From Rhodobacter sp. (GTDB lineage: Bacteria > Pseudomonadota > Alphaproteobacteria > Rhodobacterales > Rhodobacteraceae), in assembly GCA_030066215.1 (NCBI GenBank), contig JASJCA010000031.1, positions 1 to 48,736 of the forward strand: DNA of 48,736 nucleotides. Reading direction: 5' to 3'. Shown piece after piece: positions 14,249 through 21,228 of this stretch. How positions within the stretch are numbered: position 1 is the first letter of the stretch; each line of letters begins with the position of its first letter. Both the position numbers and the translations under genes were made by a program. A model generated the notes under the pieces. That model made no database searches, had not been told where the DNA came from, and was given only the letters and a program-made list of their open reading frames with translations.

Positions 14249-14371
14249 ATGAACTTGCAGGCAGCGCGCAGTATCCTGATCCAGGATCGCCTCGACTGGA
14301 CCAAGCCGCATCTGCGCTGGATCAGCGACACCGTCTACCGGCATCTGCGCAGCGTGCGCGGCATCCGGTAG
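14249..14371 (+). CDS. 40-residue basic small protein, unknown
   Basis: A 41-codon frame starting MNLQAARSILIQDRLDW and ending RHLRSVRGIR. The start has a strong purine-rich site (AGAAAGGAAAG) and the frame lies 60 bases downstream of a good TTGACA/TATACA promoter, which is why I accept so short a gene. The product is basic and probably helical with no clear membrane segment. It is divergent from a ribbon-helix-helix regulator. I do not recognise the family. It could be a regulated small protein or the second member of a two-gene module with the regulator. Confidence 0.6.
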   Translation: MNLQAARSILIQDRLDWTKPHLRWISDTVYRHLRSVRGIR

Positions 14372-14464
14372 CCCCGCCCCCCGCCCCTGGCCCGGTCACG
14401 GGCCTTGCGCCATGCCCCGGCATCGGCGACAACGTCCCCCGTGCACCAACCACAGGGGCCGGCG

Positions 14465-15004
14465 ATGCTGCAGACCAAGGACGTCAAGGACTACATCCGC
14501 ACCATCGTGGATTTCCCGCATGAGGGCATCCTGTTTCGCGACGTCACTACGCTCTTCGCCGATCCGCGCGGCTTTCGCATGGCGGTCGACCAGATGCTGC
14601 ACCCCTATGCCGGACAGCGCATCGACAAAGTCGTGGGGCTCGAGGCGCGCGGCTTCATCCTCGGCGGCGCCATCGCGCACCAACTCGCCACCGGCTTCGT
14701 GCCGATCCGCAAGAAGGACAAGTTGCCGGGCACCACGATCAGCCAGGACTACACGTTGGAATACGGCGAGGCGATCGTCGAGATCCACGACGACGCGATC
14801 GAAGCCGGCGAGCACGTGCTGATCGTCGACGACCTCTTGGCCACCGGCGGCACGGCGGAGGCCGGCATCAAGCTGCTCGAGCGGCTTGGGGCCGAGATCA
14901 TCGGCTGCGCCTTCATCATCGACCTGCCCGATCTGGGCGGCCGCAAGCTGCTCGAGGGCCTGGGCATGGAGGTGCATGCCTTGTGCGATTTCCCCGGCCT
15001 TTGA
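14465..15004 (+). CDS. apt: Adenine phosphoribosyltransferase
   Basis: 179 residues, standard for bacterial Apt. It converts adenine and PRPP to AMP. The PRPP-binding motif [17 protein letters not shown] is at about residues 118-134, the [16 protein letters not shown] loop at 57-72 and the catalytic flexible loop [16 protein letters not shown] at about 88-103. ATG at 14465 has AGGGG upstream. With mtnP upstream it forms a complete path from methylthioadenosine to AMP. No dedicated promoter is obvious. Confidence 0.95.
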   Translation: MLQTKDVKDYIRTIVDFPHEGILFRDVTTLFADPRGFRMAVDQMLHPYAGQRIDKVVGLEARGFILGGAIAHQLATGFVPIRKKDKLPGTTISQDYTLEYGEAIVEIHDDAIEAGEHVLIVDDLLATGGTAEAGIKLLERLGAEIIGCAFIIDLPDLGGRKLLEGLGMEVHALCDFPGL

Positions 15005-15040
15005 AGCGGTTTGCGGTTTCAATGAAACACACGGCATCGG

Positions 15041-15110
15041 AATTTGCGTTCAAAATCAGCTTTTTGCTGATTGAGAGGCAGGGAAGTCCGAGTCAACGCA
15101 AACGCAAATT
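15041..15110. other. Inverted repeat with inner hairpin between apt and bciA
   Basis: Perfect 10-bp inverted repeat AATTTGCGTT (15041-15050) / AACGCAAATT (15101-15110) surrounding a second hairpin AATCAGC-TTTTT-GCTGATT (15054-15072). A small GTTTC-AAT-GAAAC hairpin lies just upstream. No T-run follows, so it is not a standard terminator; it could be an operator or a leader structure for bciA, whose GTG lies 11 bases downstream. Confidence 0.5.
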
Positions 15111-15120
15111 ACCCTAGGCC

Positions 15121-16104
15121 GTGGCCGCCGCGAAACGCGTCCTGCTGCTCGGCGTCACCGGCACCATCGGGAGCGCCACGGCCCATGAACTCACCCGGCG
15201 CGGCCATGCCGTCACCTGCTTTCTGCGCCCGTCGCCGCGGCGCAGCCCGCAGGACCTCGCGCGGCTTTATCCCGGCGCCGCCTTGCGCTTCGGCGAGATC
15301 ACCGATCCCGGCGCCCTGTCTCGCGACGGTATCCGGGGGCAGCCGTTCGACGCGTTGGTCTCGTGCCTGGCCTCCCGGACAGGCGCGCCGCAGGACGCCT
15401 GGGCCATCGACCACCGGGCGCATCTGGCCGCGCTGGCCGCCGCCCGGGACGCCGGCATCCCGCTTTTCGTGCAGCTCTCGGCGATCTGCGTGCAAAAGCC
15501 GCGTCTTGCGTTCCAGCAGGCGAAACTGGCCTTCGAAGAGGCGCTCAAAGCCTCCGGCCTGACCTACTGCATCATCCGCCCCACCGCGTTCTTCAAGTCG
15601 CTCTCGGGCCAGGTTGCGCGGGTGCGCGCCGGCAAACCCTACGTGGTCTTCGGCGACGGGCGGCTGACCGCGTGCAAACCGATCAGCGATGGCGACCTGG
15701 CGCGCTATCTTGCCGACTGCCTGACGGATCCGAGCCGGTGGAACCGCACCCTACCCATCGGCGGCCCGGGCCCCGCACTGACCCCGCGCGACCAGGCCGA
15801 GGCGCTGTTCGGCCTGCTGGGGCGGGCGCCGCGGTACCGCCATGTCCCGGTCGCCGCGATGGACGCGATCATAGGAGCGCTTGCGGTGGCCGGCCGCGTG
15901 GTGCCGCGCCTCGCCGCGACGGCCGAGCTCGCCCGGATCGGCCGCTACTACGCCACCGAGTCGATGCTGGTCTGGGATGCCGAGGCTGCCCGCTATGACG
16001 CCGACGCCACCCCGGAATTCGGAACCGAAACGCTGCCCGACTTCTACGCCCAACTGATCCGCGGTGACGCCACCGCCGATCTCGGCGACCACGCCGTCTT
16101 CTGA
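15121..16104 (+). CDS. bciA: 3,8-divinyl (proto)chlorophyllide 8-vinyl reductase, BciA type
   Basis: 327-residue NAD(P)-binding Rossmann protein of the atypical short-chain dehydrogenase group. The nucleotide-binding loop is VLLLGVTGTIGSATA (about residues 7-21). The strings LSAICVQKPRLAFQQAKLAFE, RPTAFFKSLSGQVARVRAGKP, FGDGRLTACKPISD and the C-terminal GDHAVF match my memory of BciA, which reduces the C8 vinyl group with NADPH in bacteriochlorophyll synthesis. The GTG at 15121 has only a weak ribosome binding site. No other photosynthesis gene is in the window and I found no TGT-N12-ACA (PpsR) site upstream. It ends before a strong hairpin. The gene suggests a phototrophic or recently phototrophic lineage. 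Confidence 0.85.
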   Translation: MAAAKRVLLLGVTGTIGSATAHELTRRGHAVTCFLRPSPRRSPQDLARLYPGAALRFGEITDPGALSRDGIRGQPFDALVSCLASRTGAPQDAWAIDHRAHLAALAAARDAGIPLFVQLSAICVQKPRLAFQQAKLAFEEALKASGLTYCIIRPTAFFKSLSGQVARVRAGKPYVVFGDGRLTACKPISDGDLARYLADCLTDPSRWNRTLPIGGPGPALTPRDQAEALFGLLGRAPRYRHVPVAAMDAIIGALAVAGRVVPRLAATAELARIGRYYATESMLVWDAEAARYDADATPEFGTETLPDFYAQLIRGDATADLGDHAVF

Positions 16105-16181
16105 CGCCCCGCCCTCAGCGTCTTCTTGTCCCAAATACTCATCCCGACCCGACCATCCCGCGCCACCGCCGGTATGGCGCG

Positions 16182-16232
16182 CGCGCCTTTCGGGGCGCGG
16201 GGCGGGCGGGTGGGCGTGCCCCGAAAGGCGCG
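16182..16232. terminator. Strong bidirectional hairpin between convergent genes
   Basis: Perfect 15-bp arms CGCGCCTTTCGGGGC (16182-16196) and GCCCCGAAAGGCGCG (16218-16232) with a G-rich 21-base loop. It fills the gap between the convergent bciA and FAD-oxidase genes, ending three bases before the latter's stop. A bidirectional transcription stop or mRNA-end protector is likely, although no T-run follows. Confidence 0.65.
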
Positions 16233-16235
16233 TCC

Positions 16236-17651
16236 CTACCCTGCGGCCAGGACCGCGCCGGGGTTCATGATGCCGGCCGGATCCAGCGCGGCCTTGATCG
16301 CCCGCATCGCCGCCAGTTTGGCCGGATCGCCATAACGCTGCAGGTCCGCCGCCTTCAGCCGGCCGATGCCGTGTTCGGCGCTGATCGAGCCGCCCATGGC
16401 GTGCACCAGGTCGTGCACCGCGCGCTGCACGGCCGGCTTCTCGCCCAGCCTTTCCGCCTTGGTCTCTCCCGGCAGCGGGTAGACGTTGTAATGCAGGTTG
16501 CCGTCGCCGAGATGCCCGAAGCAGTTGATCCGGTAGGCGCCGAGCCCGGCCAGAACCGAAGCGCCGCGGACGATGAACTCGGGCACAGCGCCGAGCGGCA
16601 GCGAGATGTCGTGCGAGGAAATCGCGCCCACCAGCCGGTTCGCCGCCGGGATCGACTCGCGCAAGGTCCAGAATTCCTGCCGCTGCGCCTCGGACTGCGC
16701 CACGACGCCGTTGCCGACGAGCCCGGCCGCGTGCCCGGCCTCGAACAGCGCTTCCAGCACCGCCGCCGGGTCCAACCCGCCCGAGAGACCCACGTCGACC
16801 AGCACCAGCCAGTCCGGCGGCGCGGCGAAGGGCTGGCGCACCTGCGGCATGGTCTCGGCCAGAAACCGCAGGCCCATGCCGCCGATCAGCTCGAAGGCCG
16901 AGACCGCCTCGCCCGCCATCTCTCCGGCCAGCGCTAGAAGCCGCAGCGCGGCGGCGGGGCTGTCGACCACCATCAGCGCCGCGCCCTCGGCGCCGGGCCG
17001 GGGAAAGAGCCGCAGGCTGGCCGCGGTGATCACGCCCAGCGTGCCCTCGGACCCGATCAGCAGGTTGCGCAGATCATAGCCGGTGTTGTCCTTCCTCAGC
17101 CGTTTCAGCCCGTGCCAGACCGATCCGTCAGGCAGCACCGCCTCGAGCCCCAGACACAGGTCACGGGCATTGCCATAGCGCAGCACGTTCACGCCGCCGG
17201 CATTGGTCGCCAGAAGCCCGCCGATCCGCGCCGAGCCTTGGCTGGCCAGCGACAGCGGAAAGAGCCGCCCGGCGTCCGCCGCCGCCGCCTGGACATTGGC
17301 CAGGATCGCCCCGGCCTCGGCCACCAGCACGTTCTCGTCCGCGAAGACGTCGCGGATCGCGGTCATACGCTCCAGCGACAGGACCACCGGCGCCGGGCCG
17401 TCGGGCACGACCTGCCCCGCCACCAGTCCGGTTCCGCCGCCGAAGGGCACCACCGGCACCCGCGCCGCCGCCGCCGAACGGATTACCGCCGCCACCTCGT
17501 CGGTCGCACCCGGCGCCACCACCAGCCCGGCCCGGCCGCGATGCGTGCCGCGCGGCTCTTCCAGGTAGCTCTCGGCGACCGGCCGGAACGCCGCGGCGGG
17601 CAGCGCGGCGCGCAAGGCGGCCTCGAAGCTGGGGGTGACGTCGGTCAGCAT
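16236..17651 (-). CDS. FAD-linked D-2-hydroxyacid dehydrogenase (GlcD/D-lactate dehydrogenase type)
   Basis: 471 residues. The N-terminal FAD-binding PCMH domain contains VPVVPFGGGTGLVAGQ (about residues 65-80) and ASQGSARIGGLLATNAGGVNVLRYG, which hold the FAD pyrophosphate. The C-terminal FAD-oxidase C domain carries NCFGHLGDGNLHYNVYP and SISAEHGIGRLK, with the His residues typical of the family. It should oxidise a D-2-hydroxyacid such as D-lactate, glycolate or D-2-hydroxyglutarate and pass electrons to a cytochrome or quinone. Iron-sulfur partner genes (glcE/glcF) are absent, which favours a stand-alone dehydrogenase. ATG at 17651. It is probably downstream of the MBL-fold gene on one transcript (36 bases apart). 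Confidence 0.9.
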   Translation of the reverse strand: MLTDVTPSFEAALRAALPAAAFRPVAESYLEEPRGTHRGRAGLVVAPGATDEVAAVIRSAAAARVPVVPFGGGTGLVAGQVVPDGPAPVVLSLERMTAIRDVFADENVLVAEAGAILANVQAAAADAGRLFPLSLASQGSARIGGLLATNAGGVNVLRYGNARDLCLGLEAVLPDGSVWHGLKRLRKDNTGYDLRNLLIGSEGTLGVITAASLRLFPRPGAEGAALMVVDSPAAALRLLALAGEMAGEAVSAFELIGGMGLRFLAETMPQVRQPFAAPPDWLVLVDVGLSGGLDPAAVLEALFEAGHAAGLVGNGVVAQSEAQRQEFWTLRESIPAANRLVGAISSHDISLPLGAVPEFIVRGASVLAGLGAYRINCFGHLGDGNLHYNVYPLPGETKAERLGEKPAVQRAVHDLVHAMGGSISAEHGIGRLKAADLQRYGDPAKLAAMRAIKAALDPAGIMNPGAVLAAG

Positions 17652-17687
17652 GGGCCCGGCAAACCACGCCCGGCGGCGCGGGGCAAG

Positions 17688-18521
17688 TCAGTCGTCGAAG
17701 ACCGGCAGATAGCGCGGCTCCAGCACGATCACGGTGGGGCGGTTCGGCAAGGTCCTGAGCGACACCACGTAATCCGACGCGCCGGGGCGCCGGATGTCGA
17801 ATTCGTCGCCCATCTCGACCAGGAACCGGTCCAGCGAGGACCGCCCGAACCAGTGCATCGGGATCACCACCGACGACCGCAGCCGCTTGAGGATCTTCAC
17901 GATCACCGGGGTCGGCAGGGTCAGCCCGCCATCGACCGCCGCCATCACCACGTCGAGCCGGCCGAGGGCGGCGTATTGCGCCGCGTTCGGTTCGTGGTGC
18001 AGATGGCCGAGATGCCCGATGCAAAGCCCCTCGGCCTCGAAGACGAAGATCGAATTGCCGTTCTTCTCGCGCAACCCGTCGAACGGGCTGCGGATGTCGG
18101 TCGAGACGTTGCGGATCAGCATCTCGCCCAGGTCCAGGTGATGCTCGATGCCGCGCTCGGTCGGGCCCCAGCCCTTCAGCACATGCGGGATCGCCTCGTT
18201 CGGATACGGCGTCCAGTGGGTGTCGTGGGCGTGGTTCATGGTCACCACGTCGGGCACGAAATCCTGCGCGCCGATATAGCCCGCGTAATCGGTGATCGCG
18301 CTGAGCCCGCCCGGGGTCTGGATCAGGAACATCGCGTGGTCGATATAGGTGATTCGGACCGAGAAGTCGGGGACCGGCGCGGCGTAGCTGGCCTTGTGCA
18401 GGTACGCCATCCCGGGGGCGGCGTCGGCGATGGCGATGCAGTGGCTGGGGCGGCGGGTCTGGTCCTGCGCCTGGGCGAGCCCGGCGGCGAGGACGAGGCA
18501 GGCGGTCAAGAGGCGAAGCAT
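17688..18521 (-). CDS. Secreted MBL-fold metallohydrolase-like protein
   Basis: 277 residues with an N-terminal signal peptide (MLRLLTACLVLAAGLAQAQ), so probably periplasmic. The fold is metallo-beta-lactamase-like. The first metal motif reads NHAHDTH (about residue 95): the three histidines keep the normal HxHxDH spacing, but the Asp is one position early and Thr takes its place. Other candidate ligands are in IGHLGHLHH and IPMHWFG. ATG at 18521 has GGAGA upstream and excludes a longer frame that lacks a signal sequence. The substrate is unknown; the altered motif means activity should be tested rather than assumed. Confidence 0.8.
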   Translation of the reverse strand: MLRLLTACLVLAAGLAQAQDQTRRPSHCIAIADAAPGMAYLHKASYAAPVPDFSVRITYIDHAMFLIQTPGGLSAITDYAGYIGAQDFVPDVVTMNHAHDTHWTPYPNEAIPHVLKGWGPTERGIEHHLDLGEMLIRNVSTDIRSPFDGLREKNGNSIFVFEAEGLCIGHLGHLHHEPNAAQYAALGRLDVVMAAVDGGLTLPTPVIVKILKRLRSSVVIPMHWFGRSSLDRFLVEMGDEFDIRRPGASDYVVSLRTLPNRPTVIVLEPRYLPVFDD

Positions 18522-18589
18522 CGGCGAGGTCTCCGGGTGACGGGACAAAGCATAGCCCGCGGCGCCGGAATGTCAGGCGGCAATTGCGC

Positions 18590-19912
18590 TCAGAGATATG
18601 GGGCCAGCAGCGGCGCGGTCGGCACCCGGGCGCCGAGCCGGGCCGCCAGCAGGTACATGCCGGCAAGCTTGCGCTGGACGAAGAGCGTGTCGGCCGGCGG
18701 GATATGCCAGAAGTCGCGCGCCGCGGCCAGCGCCATGCCGCGGTCGCGCAGCTCGGTGACGAGCCGGCGGTCGGCAAAATCGAACACCGCGCCGGCGCGC
18801 AGTGGCTCGAAAGCAAGCTCGAGCATCTGCATAAGCTGCGCCTGGTGGCGGTCCGCGGTGTCGGGACCGAAGACGCCGATCTCGAGCGCCGCGGCCCGTG
18901 TGGCGTCGCGGTCGCCTCGGATCCCTGCGCGCAAGAGCCGCCGGTAGGCCGCGGCCAGCGTCTCGGGCACCGCGCGGGCCGCGCCGAAATCCAGCAGGAT
19001 CAGGTCGCCGGTCGCCGGATCGTACCGGTAGTTGGCGAAGTTCGGGTCGGTCTGCATCAGGCCGAGCTCGAAGAGTTCGCGCAAGGCCAGGGCCAGCAGC
19101 CGGCGGGCGATGCGGTCGCGCAGGTCTTGCGGCGCTTGATCCAGAGTCTCCACCGCGACGCCGGGGGCGAAGTCCATCGCCAGGACGCCCGGCGTGGTCA
19201 GATCGTCGTGCAGGGCCGGCACGCGCACCCCGTCGGTCCCCTTAAGCAGCGCGCCGAAGCGGTCCAGCGCACGGCCTTCGCGGACGTAATCGGCCTCGTC
19301 GTGCAACTGCCGCGCGGCCTCCTCCAGCAGCGGCCCCATGTCGAGCTCTTTCGGCACCACGCCTGCCAACCGGATCAGCGCGGCGACGTTGCGCAGATCG
19401 CTGTCGATGCTGCGGCGCACGCCCGGGTATTGGACCTTGATCGCCAGATCGCGGCCGTCCTTCGTCAGCGCCCGGTGTACCTGGCCGATCGAGGCTGCGG
19501 CGATGGGCCGGACGTCGAACCGGGCAAAGCGGCGGTGCCAGTCGGCGCCCCATGCGGCGGTGAGCACCTGGCGCAGCTGTTTGGGCGGCATGTAATGCGC
19601 CTCGGCGCGGAGCCGGGCGAAGATCTCGGCGATCTCGGGCGGCAACAGCTCGCCGGTGTCCATCGACATCAGCTGGCCGAGCTTCATCGCCGCGCCGCGC
19701 ATCTGCGCCAACTGCTCGGCCAGGCGTCGGGCGTTCGTCGGGGTCAAGAGCAGATCGCGCAGCTCGGGCCGTGCCCCGCGGGCGATCTGCCCCAGCCCCT
19801 GCAACGCCGCCCGCCCGGCAACGCCCGACGCCAGCCCGCCGAACCGTGCCAACCGCGACACCCGGCTCGCGGGAACCGCCATCGGGCGGGGCTGATAGCT
19901 GTCGTCGGGCAT
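18590..19912 (-). CDS. ABC1/UbiB family atypical kinase
   Basis: 440-residue UbiB/ADCK-type kinase-like protein. Diagnostic motifs are present: the KxGQ motif AMKLGQLMSMD (about residue 72), the Ala-rich loop IAAASIGQVHRA, the nucleotide-binding lysine in LAIKVQYPGV, the QTDPNFANYRY segment (Gln where most have His) and the DFG motif in LILLDFGAAR. Proteins of this group support ubiquinone synthesis and act as ATPases. There is no C-terminal membrane anchor like E. coli UbiB, so it is more like cytoplasmic ADCK members. I chose ATG at 19912 (MPDDSYQPRP); the ribosome binding site is weak. The 200-base gap upstream holds a small GGCGC-GGCT-GCGCC hairpin and nothing else recognised. Confidence 0.88.
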   Translation of the reverse strand: MPDDSYQPRPMAVPASRVSRLARFGGLASGVAGRAALQGLGQIARGARPELRDLLLTPTNARRLAEQLAQMRGAAMKLGQLMSMDTGELLPPEIAEIFARLRAEAHYMPPKQLRQVLTAAWGADWHRRFARFDVRPIAAASIGQVHRALTKDGRDLAIKVQYPGVRRSIDSDLRNVAALIRLAGVVPKELDMGPLLEEAARQLHDEADYVREGRALDRFGALLKGTDGVRVPALHDDLTTPGVLAMDFAPGVAVETLDQAPQDLRDRIARRLLALALRELFELGLMQTDPNFANYRYDPATGDLILLDFGAARAVPETLAAAYRRLLRAGIRGDRDATRAAALEIGVFGPDTADRHQAQLMQMLELAFEPLRAGAVFDFADRRLVTELRDRGMALAAARDFWHIPPADTLFVQRKLAGMYLLAARLGARVPTAPLLAPYL

Positions 19913-20112
19913 CGGCGATCTCGGAGCTGCGTTTTGTCGGATGTAAGGCGCGGCTGCGCCACGGCCAGGGCCTCGTCGCGCAGCATGGGTCTTGGCATGC
20001 AGCGGTCGTCGGATGTTTCGGTGCGAGCCATGCCCGGGGGCACTGTGCTTGGGGAGCGAACAGCCGGCAGCGGTCACACCGACCTAGCGTCAACGGCGTT
20101 TGTGGGCCCCGC

Positions 20113-21180
20113 TCACGCGGCCACGTGGCGCAGGGTCGCCACCGCCGCGGCGAGGCGATCGGCCATGCGGTCCAAATCGGCGGGCGTCAGGTCATGGGCC
20201 GCAACCTCGGCCACGCGCTGCGCGCCGATCCGGGTGCGGGCCTTGGCGTAGCGCGGGTCGTAGTGGTCGGCCATCAGGGTCGCCGCCAGCTCCACCACCG
20301 CGCCGGATGCCGCCAGCGCCTGCCATTCGGCCACCCGGGCGCGGCCGTGATAGGGGATCAGCTCATCGAGCGTCGCCGCCAGGGCCGCGGCATCGGCGGT
20401 CAGATCGGCGTAGGCCTCGGTCAAGTAGCGTGCCCGGGCGGCCAGCGGCGCGGTCACCCGCAGCCGCGGCGCCGCGCGCATCGCCGCCCAGACCGAGGGC
20501 GGGATCAGACACCCGCCGATCTTGGCGCTTTCGGCCTCGACCACCACCGGGTGGGCCGGATCGAGACGCGAAAAGGCCTGCGCCAGCGCGCCCTCGAAAG
20601 CCTTCTGCGACGGCTGCGGCCGGGCCACTGCGCCGAAGACCGAGCCGCGATGCGCCGCCAGACCCTCCAGATCCAACACCTGCACGCCGCGCACAGCAAG
20701 CCGGCCCAAGAGCGCGGTCTTCGCGGTCCCGGTATCGCCTTCGAGCAGCACCAGCCGGTGCGGCAGCGCGGCCTCGTGCATCGCCTGGACCACCAGCCGG
20801 CGGTAGCTGCGATAGCCGCCCGCGACGGTCTCGGCGCGCCAGCCGATCTGGGCCAGGATCGAAGCGAAGGACCCCGACCGCTGGCCGCCGCGCCAGCAAT
20901 AGACCAGCGGCCGCCAGCCGCCGTCGAAACCCGCCAGCGGCCCCTCGATATGCGCCGCGGCATTGCGCGCGACCAGCGCGGCACCGATCTTGCGAGCGCG
21001 AAACGGGCTCTCCTGGCTATAGATCGTGCCGACCCTTGCGCGCTCGGCATCCGACAGGACCGGCAGCGAGATCGCGCCGGGGATGTGGTCCTCGGCGAAC
21101 TCGGCGGGCGAGCGCACGTCGATCAGCGCATCGAACGGCGCATCGTAGATTTCGGGTAGCGTGCCAAAGCTTTGGGGCAT
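20113..21180 (-). CDS. mnmH: tRNA 2-selenouridine synthase
   Basis: 355 residues. An N-terminal rhodanese domain (about 5-130) has its active-site cysteine in LVYCWRGGQRSG (Cys about 94). A P-loop domain follows, with LLEGDTGTAKTALL (the usual final GKT is AKT, which is normal for this family). It exchanges sulfur of 2-thiouridine at tRNA wobble position 34 for selenium supplied as selenophosphate, by way of a geranylated intermediate. It is also called SelU or YbbB. Selenophosphate synthase is not in the window. It is followed by the ABC1 kinase gene about 200 bases downstream and preceded by the potassium efflux gene. Confidence 0.93.
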   Translation of the reverse strand: MPQSFGTLPEIYDAPFDALIDVRSPAEFAEDHIPGAISLPVLSDAERARVGTIYSQESPFRARKIGAALVARNAAAHIEGPLAGFDGGWRPLVYCWRGGQRSGSFASILAQIGWRAETVAGGYRSYRRLVVQAMHEAALPHRLVLLEGDTGTAKTALLGRLAVRGVQVLDLEGLAAHRGSVFGAVARPQPSQKAFEGALAQAFSRLDPAHPVVVEAESAKIGGCLIPPSVWAAMRAAPRLRVTAPLAARARYLTEAYADLTADAAALAATLDELIPYHGRARVAEWQALAASGAVVELAATLMADHYDPRYAKARTRIGAQRVAEVAAHDLTPADLDRMADRLAAAVATLRHVAA

Positions 21181-21228
21181 CGGGCGTGATCTATCGCGTT
21201 TGCCGACGGCGATAAAGCTGCGCGTGCC

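Noticed and set aside
13965..14371. Classical type II toxin-antitoxin operon
   Set aside because: The two genes are divergent, not co-transcribed, and the small basic protein has no recognisable toxin motif.
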